This document shows, in pieces, positions 18,737-27,897 of a stretch of DNA of 64,000 nucleotides. The notes under the pieces are model-generated. The model saw only the letters and a list, made by a program, of their open reading frames with translations, had not been told where the DNA came from and did no database searches. This DNA comes from Neptunomonas japonica JAMM 1380. GTDB lineage: Bacteria; Pseudomonadota; Gammaproteobacteria; Pseudomonadales; Balneatricaceae. The position numbers and the translations under genes were made by a program. The stretch spans positions 372,001 to 436,000 of the forward strand of contig NZ_AP014546.1 in the NCBI RefSeq assembly GCF_016592555.1, given 5' to 3'. How positions within the stretch are numbered: position 1 is the stretch's first letter; the number at the start of each line of letters is the position of its first letter.

Positions 18737-21151
18737 TTAGAAAAGGTCTTCAGTGGACTGTCCGTTGGACGATGCGTTCTCGGCCACACCTTGGTGTGGT
18801 GTTTGCTCGGCTTTAAAGTATTCGTATAGGGTGTTGCTTTGTTTTGAACTGGCACGTAACCCTGTGCTTGAGTGAATCCGTACTTGGACTATGCCATTAG
18901 GTCTTGGTATCGGTGCTTCAGGCGTGTCAGCTAAGGCTTCTCGCATGAAGTCGACCCATATGGGTAGTGCGGCAGTGCCGCCAAACTCGGAGCGTCCTAG
19001 GGGGGCTGGTTGGTCATAGCCGACCCATGAAGTGGTTACCAGTTTGTTATTGAATCCCGTGAACCATGCGTCTTTCTGTTCGTTAGTTGTGCCTGTTTTT
19101 CCTGCTAGGTCTGACCTGTTGAGCACTTTAGCGCGTGTGCCTGTACCACGTCGAATAACATCTTGCATGATGCTATAAAGTAGAAAGTTTGTACGTTTAT
19201 CCATAATGCGCGAAGCAATATTAGTTGTTGACGCGGCTGTCGGGTCAGCGGCTTTATTTTCATTGGTATGTGCGGAGCAGTCGTGACAAACGATAGGTGT
19301 ATTAGTGGTAAAAATAGTTTGGCCGTATTGGTCGTTAATACGATCAATGAAGTAAGGTTCAACTTTATAACCACCGTTTGCTAAGGCTGCGTAGCCAGTC
19401 ACTAGTTCTAGTGGAGTCACATCGGCGCTTCCCAGCGCAAGTGATAAGTTCGCTGGTAGTTTTTTAGGGTCAAAACCAAAGCGAGATAAGTATTCTATTC
19501 CTTTATTAAAGCCAAGAGAGCGTAACAGACGAATGGAAACTAGGTTGCGTGACTTGTATAAGCCGACCCTTAGGCGTGTTGGCCCTGAAAACTTTTTACT
19601 GGAGTTTTGAGGGCGCCAGTTACCATCAAGGCCTTTGTCTTGTAAAACCACAGGAGCATCGTTAATTATAGAGGCGGGTGTGAAGCCATTTTCCATAGCC
19701 GCGGCGTAAATAAAAGGTTTAAAGTTTGAGCCTGGCTGGCGGTGAGCTTGAGTCGCGCGATTAAATTTGTTGTGAGTAAAGCTAAATCCACCGACAAGTG
19801 AGCGAATCGCTCCAGATTGCGGTGTCATAGAGATTAATGCGCCTTGTGCTTTGGGTACTTGGCTCAGTTCCCAATACTCGCCTGTATTAAGTATGCGCAC
19901 AAGGTCGCCTGTTTGAACAATCTTAGCTGCGTTTTTAGGCATTGGTCCCGCGTAGTTGACAGTTTTAAACTTCTTTGCCCACTTCAACCCTTCCCATGGG
20001 AGAGTAACTACTTCTCCATTTTTTCGTTGTGCGGTAGCACTTTTTTTATCGACATTGAGGATGATGGCCGGTTCAAGCTGAGCAAAGGAGGTTTCTTTTT
20101 TTAGTAACGTTGTTACCTCTTCAGGTGACAGATCTGCAATGTTATGTTGCTTTTCAGGGCCCCGGTATCCATGGCGTTTCACATAATTGACAAGCCCATT
20201 GCGTACGGCGGTGTTGGCTGCTGACTGCATTTTACTATTAAGAGTGGTGTATACAGTGAAGCCGTCGGTGTAAAGCTCATCACCATACTGCCCGTATAGC
20301 TCGCTTCGCACCATTTCTGCAATATAAGGAGCGTATAACTCTATTTCTGTAGTGTGGTATTTAGCGGTGACGGGGGCTTGTTGAGCTTCTTTAGATTCTT
20401 CTAGGGATATATAAGATAAGCTGTGCATGCGGCCTAGAATCCAATTCCTGCGCTCAATTGCTCTTGTAGGATTGGTGATAGGGTTGAACGTTGAAGGGGC
20501 CTTGGGGAGGCCTGCAATCATCGCCAGTTGAGGCAAAGACAGCTCATCAATGTTTTTTCCATAATATACATTGGCCGCAGCTTGGATCCCATATGAGCGG
20601 TGTCCTAGGTATATTTTATTGACATATAGTTCAAAGATTTCTTGTTTGGAAAGTGATTGTTCGATCTTTAAAGCAAGAAATATCTCGCTAAATTTTCGCT
20701 CAAAAGTTCGCTCTCTTGTTAGAAAAAAATTCTTGGCAACCTGCATGGTGATGGTTGAACCGCCGCTTTTAATTTTTCCGGTCGAAACTAGCTGGTAGGC
20801 TGCGCGTGAAAGCCCAATTAAATCTATTCCATAATGTTCGAAAAAACGGCTATCTTCCGCTGACTGAAGAGCTTGAACAAATGTTTCAGGAATTTTTTCA
20901 TAGGTGATGGGTGTACGCTTTTTTTCACCAAATTCAGCAATTAATTTACCATCTGACGATAAAACTTTTAGCGGAGTTTGAAATTTTATATCTCGTAAAG
21001 TTTCTACGTTTGGCAGTGTCGGTGCAAAATGCTGGTAGAGGCCAATGACGGCTGCAGCCCCCAGTATTAGGCCAATAAAAGCTAGAATTAAAGCGAAGCG
21101 GAAGAAGGATTTAAGCACGCGTATACTTACCTTGAAATAGTTTTTATTCAA
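18737..21151 (-). CDS. mrcA: Penicillin-binding protein 1A
   Basis: A class A PBP of 804 residues anchored by one N-terminal helix (about 15-37). The glycosyltransferase domain shows EDSRFFEHYGID and GGSTITMQVAKNFFL. The transpeptidase domain carries the catalytic serine in QPGSNFKPF, then KSRN in place of SxN, and KTGTT. An OB-like insertion lies between the domains. It polymerises and cross-links peptidoglycan on the periplasmic side. It is divergent from pilM, the standard ponA-pilMNOPQ arrangement. Confidence 0.96.
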   Translation of the reverse strand: MNKNYFKVSIRVLKSFFRFALILAFIGLILGAAAVIGLYQHFAPTLPNVETLRDIKFQTPLKVLSSDGKLIAEFGEKKRTPITYEKIPETFVQALQSAEDSRFFEHYGIDLIGLSRAAYQLVSTGKIKSGGSTITMQVAKNFFLTRERTFERKFSEIFLALKIEQSLSKQEIFELYVNKIYLGHRSYGIQAAANVYYGKNIDELSLPQLAMIAGLPKAPSTFNPITNPTRAIERRNWILGRMHSLSYISLEESKEAQQAPVTAKYHTTEIELYAPYIAEMVRSELYGQYGDELYTDGFTVYTTLNSKMQSAANTAVRNGLVNYVKRHGYRGPEKQHNIADLSPEEVTTLLKKETSFAQLEPAIILNVDKKSATAQRKNGEVVTLPWEGLKWAKKFKTVNYAGPMPKNAAKIVQTGDLVRILNTGEYWELSQVPKAQGALISMTPQSGAIRSLVGGFSFTHNKFNRATQAHRQPGSNFKPFIYAAAMENGFTPASIINDAPVVLQDKGLDGNWRPQNSSKKFSGPTRLRVGLYKSRNLVSIRLLRSLGFNKGIEYLSRFGFDPKKLPANLSLALGSADVTPLELVTGYAALANGGYKVEPYFIDRINDQYGQTIFTTNTPIVCHDCSAHTNENKAADPTAASTTNIASRIMDKRTNFLLYSIMQDVIRRGTGTRAKVLNRSDLAGKTGTTNEQKDAWFTGFNNKLVTTSWVGYDQPAPLGRSEFGGTAALPIWVDFMREALADTPEAPIPRPNGIVQVRIHSSTGLRASSKQSNTLYEYFKAEQTPHQGVAENASSNGQSTEDLF

Positions 21152-21272
21152 TAAAATACATTATATCGGCGCTAATATACTCTCTCTAGCTTAATTAAAG
21201 TTTAATTTTTCATTATTTCAGCTAAAGTCATTAGGTAGAAGGTAAATTTATATATTTAAAGGAACTTATTAA

Positions 21273-22334
21273 GTGGTCAGCTTTTTCGGGAAGAAAACGG
21301 CCAGCTGGGTCGGTGTTGATATTGGTTCGTCGTCGGTTAAGTTGGTTGTCTTATCCAGACGCGGAAATCTGGTCGGGCTAGATGCCTATGCTATTGTGTC
21401 ATTGCCTCCAACGGCAGTTGTTGATGGAAATATTCAAGAAGTACAGCCTGTTACTGAGGCGATAGAGCGAGCTATTAAAATTTGTGCTCTAAAGCAGGGT
21501 AATGCAATTGCTGCAGTCCCCTCTTCTGCGGTTATTATTAAACGAATGGAACTGAGTAAAACGTTCTCTGAAATGGAACTTGAAGATCAAGTTAAAGTTG
21601 AAGCTGATCAGTTTATTCCTTACCCCTTAGATGAGGTTGCGCTTGACTTTGAAGTTTTAGGCGAATCAAGAACTCACCCTGAATTGAATGATTTGTTGTT
21701 GGTTGCATGTCGTCGCGATGACGTTGATCAGCGCGAAGATGCGATTAATGCTGCAGGCCTGAAATGCGCGATTGTTGACGTAGATACATATGCGATTGAA
21801 CGCGCCTTTCCAATGCTTATCACTGAAGATCTTAAAAGTGACGATATGGTCGCGATTGTGGATGTTGGCGCTGCTACGCTAACGCTCAATGTTATTCGAG
21901 ATCATAAAATTATTTACAATCGAGAACAGTCTTTTGGTGGGAATGATCTAACTACAAATATCCATCACCAATACGGTATGGCTATAGATGAAGTTGAGCA
22001 GGCTTTAAGGTTGGGAGAGATTGGTGACGAGGTAAAAGAGGCTGTTATTCAGCCTTTCCGTTTAACTGTTTCTCAGCAAGTGTCTCGTGCATTACAGTTT
22101 TTTTACTCCTCTGGCGTTCAGCACCAGCTTACAAAAATATACTTGTGTGGAGGCGTCGCTTCCATTGATGGTTTGACAGATATTTTGACAGATGAACTGG
22201 ATATTCCGGTAAATATAGCTAACCCATTTGAACAAATGGATGTGAGCGCTAAGGTTAATAAAGAGCGCTTGGTGAAAGATACGCCTGCATTGGTGAAGGC
22301 TTGTGGGTTAGCGCTTAGATCGTTTGATCAATAG
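21273..22334 (+). CDS. pilM: Type IV pilus assembly protein PilM
   Basis: The 353-residue protein is actin-like: an N-terminal VGVDIGSSSVKLVVL phosphate loop, IVDVGAATLTLNVI, and a C-terminal LCGGVASIDGL. PilM is cytoplasmic and binds the PilN N-terminus, linking the alignment complex to the inner-membrane motor. The start is GTG at 21273 with AAAGGAAC upstream. It is first in pilMNOPQ, with nine bases or overlaps between the first genes. Confidence 0.95.
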   Translation: MVSFFGKKTASWVGVDIGSSSVKLVVLSRRGNLVGLDAYAIVSLPPTAVVDGNIQEVQPVTEAIERAIKICALKQGNAIAAVPSSAVIIKRMELSKTFSEMELEDQVKVEADQFIPYPLDEVALDFEVLGESRTHPELNDLLLVACRRDDVDQREDAINAAGLKCAIVDVDTYAIERAFPMLITEDLKSDDMVAIVDVGAATLTLNVIRDHKIIYNREQSFGGNDLTTNIHHQYGMAIDEVEQALRLGEIGDEVKEAVIQPFRLTVSQQVSRALQFFYSSGVQHQLTKIYLCGGVASIDGLTDILTDELDIPVNIANPFEQMDVSAKVNKERLVKDTPALVKACGLALRSFDQ

Positions 22335-22343
22335 GGAATAGTA

Positions 22344-22958
22344 ATGGCAAAAATTAATTTACGACCATGGCGAGAGGAGCGCACAGCGGCAAGGCAGAAA
22401 GACTTTGTTACTAACCTCGTTGCTTCCGCTATATGTGCTGCCGCTCTTGTTCTTATGATGGGCTATTATTACGACGTACAGATGGATCGTCAAAATGCCC
22501 GCAACGATTTTATGAAAGCAAACATCTCTAAGCTTGATGAGAGAATTAAAGAGATAGAAGAGCTTAAGAGGCAACGTGAAAGGCTGTTGGAGAGACTGAA
22601 TGCCATTCAGGAGTTGCAAGGTAATCGGCCTATTATTGTAAGAAATTTCGATGAATTAGTTAGAGTATTACCTGATGGTTTGCATTACGACTTCCTGGAA
22701 AGAAAAGAAGCCGGTTTCTCGGGAGCCCTAAATAAGGACGCAATCAACATTAAAGGCTTGGCTCTTCAAAACAAGGATGTATCCGAGCTGATGAGGCGCC
22801 TTAATTCATCTATTTGGTTTGGTGAGCCTAATTTGTCACAAGTAGGCGCTTTAGGCGCAGGGGCTGGGGCCGCTAGAAAGTCCTTGGCTTTGGCTGATAT
22901 AAGGGCATTTGATCTTTCAGTTATTTTGACTAAACCTAAAGCTGAGGATGCGAAATGA
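22344..22958 (+). CDS. pilN: Type IV pilus assembly protein PilN
   Basis: The protein has 204 residues. The N-terminal KINLRPWREE is the conserved PilM-binding motif. A membrane helix (about 23-43) follows, then a coiled coil (about 55-95) and a small periplasmic ferredoxin-like domain. It forms a heterodimer with PilO. Its stop overlaps the pilO start (ATGA), showing translational coupling. Confidence 0.94.
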   Translation: MAKINLRPWREERTAARQKDFVTNLVASAICAAALVLMMGYYYDVQMDRQNARNDFMKANISKLDERIKEIEELKRQRERLLERLNAIQELQGNRPIIVRNFDELVRVLPDGLHYDFLERKEAGFSGALNKDAINIKGLALQNKDVSELMRRLNSSIWFGEPNLSQVGALGAGAGAARKSLALADIRAFDLSVILTKPKAEDAK

Positions 22959-23560
22959 AAAGTCAGTCTTTGAAAAATGCATTCCAAGGGTTTGATCCAA
23001 ATAATATGGATATAAACACTGCTGGTAATTGGCCAGTGGGTGTCAAAGCAATTGTCTATTTAATTATTATGGCACTCGTGGTTTATGCAGGTATTCACTT
23101 TTATGTGAGTGAGCAGCATGTGCAGTTGGAACGAGAAATCCAGAAAGAGAGTCAGCTTAAACAAGAATTTGAGAAAAAGTCGTTCCAAGTCGCAAATTTA
23201 ACAGCGCTAAGAAAGCAGATGGAAGACGTTGAAGGTAAGTTTTCTGAGCTATTAGGGCAGCTTCCCACTGATAAAGAAGTGCCGGGTCTACTTGAAGATA
23301 TTAGTGATATTGGGCGCGCCGCAGGCTTGCAGATTGAGCAAATTGCTTTAGAAGGTGAGAGAAAGGAAAAGTTTTATATTGAGCTGCCGATAAATATAGA
23401 GGTAGAAGGGACGTACCATCAAATGGGGCAGTTTGTCAGTGGGGTAGCAGCAATTAAACGCATAGTTACGTTACATGACTATACGCTAGTGCCAACGGAT
23501 GATGGTCTGTTGAAAATGGGAATCAGTGCGAAGACTTATCGTTATGATGATACTGAGTAG
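22955..23560 (+). CDS. pilO: Type IV pilus assembly protein PilO
   Basis: A bitopic protein of 201 residues with a membrane helix near 28-50, a coiled coil (about 53-90) and a periplasmic domain (LPTDKEVPGLLEDIS onward). It pairs with PilN to form the inner-membrane alignment subcomplex that binds PilP. It overlaps pilN by four bases and pilP by about 17 bases. Confidence 0.94.
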   Translation: MKSQSLKNAFQGFDPNNMDINTAGNWPVGVKAIVYLIIMALVVYAGIHFYVSEQHVQLEREIQKESQLKQEFEKKSFQVANLTALRKQMEDVEGKFSELLGQLPTDKEVPGLLEDISDIGRAAGLQIEQIALEGERKEKFYIELPINIEVEGTYHQMGQFVSGVAAIKRIVTLHDYTLVPTDDGLLKMGISAKTYRYDDTE

Positions 23561-24113
23561 ACTTTCTTATAGGGGGCTCCGTGCCTTGGCTGCCGGAGTG
23601 GTGATTAGTTTAGCAACGGGTTGTATCTGGGTTGAAGATACCGCTGATCTGTCTAAATTCATTACTGATATACAGGCTAAGCCGAAAGGAAAAATTAAGC
23701 CATTACCAACCTTTGAGCCTTATCACAGCTTTGTTTATCAAGGAGCAAGCCTGAGAGACCCGTTTGTGCCATTGGTGCGTGTAGTATCAACACTGTCTAA
23801 TTTTGAATTAGAAGATGGCGACGGTCTTCAGCCAGATCAAGATCGTTCTAGAAGCTATCTTGAACAGTTTTCTGTGGATCAACTTTCTATGGTTGGCACT
23901 ATCGGTAAAGCTGAGAATGATTTCTTTTGGGCGCTTGTGCTTGATGATAATAGCGAAATACATCGTGTGAAAATTGGAGACTATTTAGGTTTGGATTTTG
24001 GTCGCGTTATTGCTGTTTCAGATCAGCAACTTGATGTGATGGAAATTATATCGAATGGACGGGGTGGATGGATGCAGCGTCCAAGAACTATTGAGTTAGC
24101 CGAGCAGAAATGA
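23544..24113 (+). CDS. pilP: Type IV pilus lipoprotein PilP
   Basis: The 189-residue protein has a hydrophobic signal ending SLATGC, a slightly atypical lipobox, so it is probably lipid-anchored in the inner membrane. The mature part has a disordered linker and a C-terminal beta-domain (DQLSMVGTIG, VKIGDYLGLDFGRV) that contacts the secretin PilQ. I chose the ATG at 23544 inside the end of pilO; the ATG at 23547 and a GTG at 23526 are alternatives. Confidence 0.92.
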   Translation: MMILSRLSYRGLRALAAGVVISLATGCIWVEDTADLSKFITDIQAKPKGKIKPLPTFEPYHSFVYQGASLRDPFVPLVRVVSTLSNFELEDGDGLQPDQDRSRSYLEQFSVDQLSMVGTIGKAENDFFWALVLDDNSEIHRVKIGDYLGLDFGRVIAVSDQQLDVMEIISNGRGGWMQRPRTIELAEQK

Positions 24114-24128
24114 GCGAAGGATAGAAAC

Positions 24129-26246
24129 ATGAATAACAACAATGCTTATCTACAATCCCATGGCGCGGGGCTTCTCAAAGGCGTTTTCATTGCAGCGCTC
24201 TTGTTGTTGAGTGCAGTTTCTCAACCAGTTTCAGCTCAACAGGAGGTGGCGTTAAATAAGTCTTCTTTTGTGGCGCTGCCGGGTAATAAAATTGAGGTTA
24301 AGCTTGATTTTGATGCCGTACCTCCAGTACCTAAGGCCTATACAATTGATAGTCCTCCTCGGTTAGTTCTGGATTTCTGGGGTGTAAAGAATGACCTAGG
24401 TGCGAAATCTGTTGATGTAAAGGCCGGCGTGGTTGAATCTCTTAATTTTGCACAAGGTAACGGCCGCTTACGAATAGTAACAAACCTACATGGTATGACT
24501 GATTATCGTACCTTTACTGAAGGACAAAGTTTATTCGTTGTCTTTGGTGAGAAACCAAGTAAGTCTGCGTCTGTAGCGAAAGCGGCACCTACACATACCT
24601 CTAAACCGAAAAAAATGTCCGCTACACGCTCTGTTTTAGATGCCTATAATGACAAGACGCGTGTTCAGGGTATTGATTTTGAACGTGTTTCTGGGGGGGT
24701 GGGGCGCATAGTTATCACGCTTTCAGATGATCAAGCGGGACTTAATATTGAAGAGGAAGGAAACAACGTAGCTGTAAATTTCTCAGGAGCAAGTTTATCT
24801 CCTTCATTGCAGCAGCGTGTCAATGTGCAAGACTTTGCAACGCCAGTTATGTTTGTTGATGCTATGGCGAGTGGAAAGAATACAACGGTACTGATTAAGC
24901 CGGGTGCTGAGCCATATGACTACATGGCATATCAAACAGGCAACAAACTTATTTTAGATTTTAAACCACTGTCGCGTGCTGAAAAGGATGAGTTGAAGAA
25001 GAATGACTTTCCTTATAGTGGAGAAAAAATAGATCTCAACTTTCAAAATGTTAGTGTGCGGTCAGTGTTGCAGATATTAGCTGAGGTCGCACAGCTCAAT
25101 TTAGTGGTTGATGATGCGGTTGAAGGTGAGATTACGTTGCGATTGAAGCATGTTCCATGGGATCAAGCTCTCGATATTGTTATGAAGACGCGTGGTTTAG
25201 ATAAGCGACAGGTTGGTAACGTATTATTGGTAGCTCCTGCTGAAGATATAGCAGAACGTGAGCGAGTGGAGCTTGAGAGTCAGAAGCAAGTAGAAGAGTT
25301 GTCACCACTGAAAACTGACTTTATACAGGTGGATTACCGTAAAGCCTCTGAGATGCGATCGCGTATCTATGAAGCGAAGTTGGTTTCAGAGCGTGGGTTC
25401 ATTGTTGCAGATGATCAAACCAATGTATTAATGGTAAGAGAAACCGTCAGTACCTTACAGGAGATTCGTCGTACGCTACGTAAATTTGATACTGAAGTAG
25501 CTCAAATTATGGTGGAAGCGCGACTCGTAACGGCCTCAACTGACTTTACTCGTGACTTGGGTGTGAAGTGGGGATTTGGTTTGTTGCAAGGTAACTTTAT
25601 TGCCGGTGGTGGTGGTGGTACTGCTCCGTATTTTAGAGATAATTTTCCTGCTGATGGTGGTAAAACTCAGCTGGGTGTTGATTTGGGTGTGAGTCCACAG
25701 TCTTCTATTCGTTTAGGTTATGCTACTAGTAATTTCCTTATATCTACTGAGCTTTCAGCACTGCAAAGTGAAGGTAAGGCAGAGATTATTTCTCAGCCTA
25801 AGATTATTACAACTAATGGTAAGGCTGCACGTATTCAATCAGGTCAAGAAATCCCATATCAGACAGTTGAAGATGGTGAAGTGAAAATTGAATTTAAGGA
25901 TGTAGTGTTGAGTTTAGATGTGACTCCGCAGCTTAATCCTGGTGATAGAATCACGTTAGATTTGAAAATTAATCAAGATTCTTTGGGCGAAGTTCTACCT
26001 AATGGTGAAATAAGTATCGTTAATAATGAACTTGAAACTTCTGTTGTTGTTAAAGATGGTGATACGATTGTCCTTGGCGGTGTTTATAGAAACGAAGTGG
26101 TTGATGCTGTTGCTAAGACTCCTTTCTTAGGTGATTTGCCAGGAATCGGAGCTCTGTTTCGTAAATCAGAAGTGCAAGACAAAAAAGTCGAGCTGTTGAT
26201 ATTTATTACACCTAAGTTAATTCGAGAGTCTTTATCGGCAAAGTAG
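24129..26246 (+). CDS. pilQ: Type IV pilus secretin PilQ
   Basis: The outer-membrane secretin of the pilus has 705 residues. After a signal peptide (cut near residue 36, VSA) come two AMIN peptidoglycan-binding domains (about 40-150 and 175-285), a secretin/TonB N-terminal domain (about 305-370), an N1 domain, and the C-terminal secretin barrel with TPQLNPGDRITLDLKI and PFLGDLPGIGALFR. The pilus exits through its gated ring. GAAGGATAG precedes the start. Confidence 0.96.
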   Translation: MNNNNAYLQSHGAGLLKGVFIAALLLLSAVSQPVSAQQEVALNKSSFVALPGNKIEVKLDFDAVPPVPKAYTIDSPPRLVLDFWGVKNDLGAKSVDVKAGVVESLNFAQGNGRLRIVTNLHGMTDYRTFTEGQSLFVVFGEKPSKSASVAKAAPTHTSKPKKMSATRSVLDAYNDKTRVQGIDFERVSGGVGRIVITLSDDQAGLNIEEEGNNVAVNFSGASLSPSLQQRVNVQDFATPVMFVDAMASGKNTTVLIKPGAEPYDYMAYQTGNKLILDFKPLSRAEKDELKKNDFPYSGEKIDLNFQNVSVRSVLQILAEVAQLNLVVDDAVEGEITLRLKHVPWDQALDIVMKTRGLDKRQVGNVLLVAPAEDIAERERVELESQKQVEELSPLKTDFIQVDYRKASEMRSRIYEAKLVSERGFIVADDQTNVLMVRETVSTLQEIRRTLRKFDTEVAQIMVEARLVTASTDFTRDLGVKWGFGLLQGNFIAGGGGGTAPYFRDNFPADGGKTQLGVDLGVSPQSSIRLGYATSNFLISTELSALQSEGKAEIISQPKIITTNGKAARIQSGQEIPYQTVEDGEVKIEFKDVVLSLDVTPQLNPGDRITLDLKINQDSLGEVLPNGEISIVNNELETSVVVKDGDTIVLGGVYRNEVVDAVAKTPFLGDLPGIGALFRKSEVQDKKVELLIFITPKLIRESLSAK

Positions 26247-26262
26247 TCGGAGTTGTTCCAGC

Positions 26263-26787
26263 TTGAATATTTTTCTTATCGGTCCTATGGGGGCTGGAAA
26301 AAGCACCATAGGGCGCATGCTATCTCAAGAACTTAATCTTCTGTTTGTGGATGTTGACCGGGAGATTGAAGAGCGCGCAGGCGCTAATATTCCTTGGATA
26401 TTTGATGTAGAAGGTGAAGCGGGTTTTCGTGATCGTGAGGAGTCCGTAGTAGATGAGCTAACGCAGATGGATGAGCAGGTACTGGCTACCGGCGGTGGGG
26501 CTGTGCTTCGGTCCATCAATCGTGCTAATTTACAGAGTAGAGGGTTTGTTGTTTATTTGGATACATCTATAGAGCAGCAATTAGAAAGAACAGCGAAAGA
26601 TAAAAACCGTCCTCTATTAAATGCTGAAAACCCTCAGGCAATACTTGAAAAGCTAATGCTTGAACGAGATCCTTTGTATACGCAGACCTGCGACCTTATT
26701 ATTAAAACGGATCGTAGACATCCTCGTGGCGTGGTTACTGATATTGTTAAACAACTGGTGCGCCAAGGTATTATTTCTGGCGGCTAA
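26263..26787 (+). CDS. aroK: Shikimate kinase
   Basis: Phosphorylates shikimate in the aromatic amino acid pathway. The 174-residue protein has the P-loop GPMGAGKST at residues 8-16, the substrate-binding DVDREIE and FRDREE, and ATGGGAV. Its start is TTG at 26263, 16 bases after pilQ, with GGAG upstream. A pilQ-aroK-aroB-damX order is conserved among gammaproteobacteria. Confidence 0.95.
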   Translation: MNIFLIGPMGAGKSTIGRMLSQELNLLFVDVDREIEERAGANIPWIFDVEGEAGFRDREESVVDELTQMDEQVLATGGGAVLRSINRANLQSRGFVVYLDTSIEQQLERTAKDKNRPLLNAENPQAILEKLMLERDPLYTQTCDLIIKTDRRHPRGVVTDIVKQLVRQGIISGG

Positions 26788-26805
26788 CAATAATTTGGAG
26801 ATTGT

Positions 26806-27873
26806 GTGCAGTCCTTAACGGTTGAATTGGGTGAACGTTCGTACCCCATCTATATTGGTCAAAATATTCTTTCTGAAGCATTAATTACTCCCTTTATCAA
26901 AGGTAATCAAGTTATGGTGGTCACGAATGACACGATAGCGCCTTTGTATCTTGATACCTTATTAAAATGCTTACCTGGGCTCACAGTTGATGTCACCGTA
27001 TTGCCTGACGGCGAGTCTTTTAAAGATTTAACTCACCTTAATTTGATATTCGATAAGTTGCTTGAATGTAGGCATAACCGAACTACAACACTGATTGCTT
27101 TGGGCGGTGGTGTTGTTGGCGATATGACTGGTTTTGCCGCTGCGAGTTACCAGCGTGGTGTTGATTTTATTCAAATCCCTACGACGGTACTGTCTCAGGT
27201 TGACTCTTCTGTGGGTGGTAAAACAGGTGTAAACCATCCATTGGGTAAAAATATGATTGGGGCGTTTTATCAGCCCCAGTTAGTTCTTGCTGACATTTCT
27301 GTTTTTACTACCTTACCTGATCGTGAGCTTTCAGCAGGTTTGGCTGAAGTGATAAAGTATGGTTTGATTTATGATTACACATTCTTTTGTTGGCTTGAAG
27401 AGAATATAGATGGATTAGTTGCACGTGATCCGGACATTCTTATGCAGGCGATCTTGCGTTCTTGTGAAATTAAGGCTGAAGTTGTTGCCCAAGATGAAAA
27501 AGAGGGCGGTATTCGCGCTTGGTTAAATTTAGGGCATACTTTTGGACACGCAATTGAAACGCACCAAGGATATGGTCGCTGGTTGCACGGAGAAGCTGTT
27601 GCTGCCGGTACAATGATGGCGATGGCTCTCTCTCTAAGTATGGGATGGTTGTCACCTGAGGATGTAGATCGTGCACGTACTTTATTTGAGAAGACTAACT
27701 TACCTATTCTGCCACCTGATAACATGGGTGAAGATGATTTTCTTGAGCTAATGTCAGTAGACAAGAAAGTGCTAAATGGTGAATTACGTTTGGTTCTGTT
27801 GGAAACTCTTGGGAAAGCTGTTGTGACAGCTGACTATTCTAAAGAAAAACTGATGCGTGTCTTAAGCGCTTAG
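26806..27873 (+). CDS. aroB: 3-dehydroquinate synthase
   Basis: The 355-residue enzyme converts DAHP to 3-dehydroquinate using NAD and zinc. NAD-binding [10 protein letters not shown] and [13 protein letters not shown] are clear, as are the metal ligands in [18 protein letters not shown] and HGEAVAAG. Translation starts at GTG 26806 behind TTGGAG. It lies 18 bases after aroK. Confidence 0.96.
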   Translation: MQSLTVELGERSYPIYIGQNILSEALITPFIKGNQVMVVTNDTIAPLYLDTLLKCLPGLTVDVTVLPDGESFKDLTHLNLIFDKLLECRHNRTTTLIALGGGVVGDMTGFAAASYQRGVDFIQIPTTVLSQVDSSVGGKTGVNHPLGKNMIGAFYQPQLVLADISVFTTLPDRELSAGLAEVIKYGLIYDYTFFCWLEENIDGLVARDPDILMQAILRSCEIKAEVVAQDEKEGGIRAWLNLGHTFGHAIETHQGYGRWLHGEAVAAGTMMAMALSLSMGWLSPEDVDRARTLFEKTNLPILPPDNMGEDDFLELMSVDKKVLNGELRLVLLETLGKAVVTADYSKEKLMRVLSA

Positions 27874-27897
27874 TCCAAGCGTTAAGTAGGTGTACCA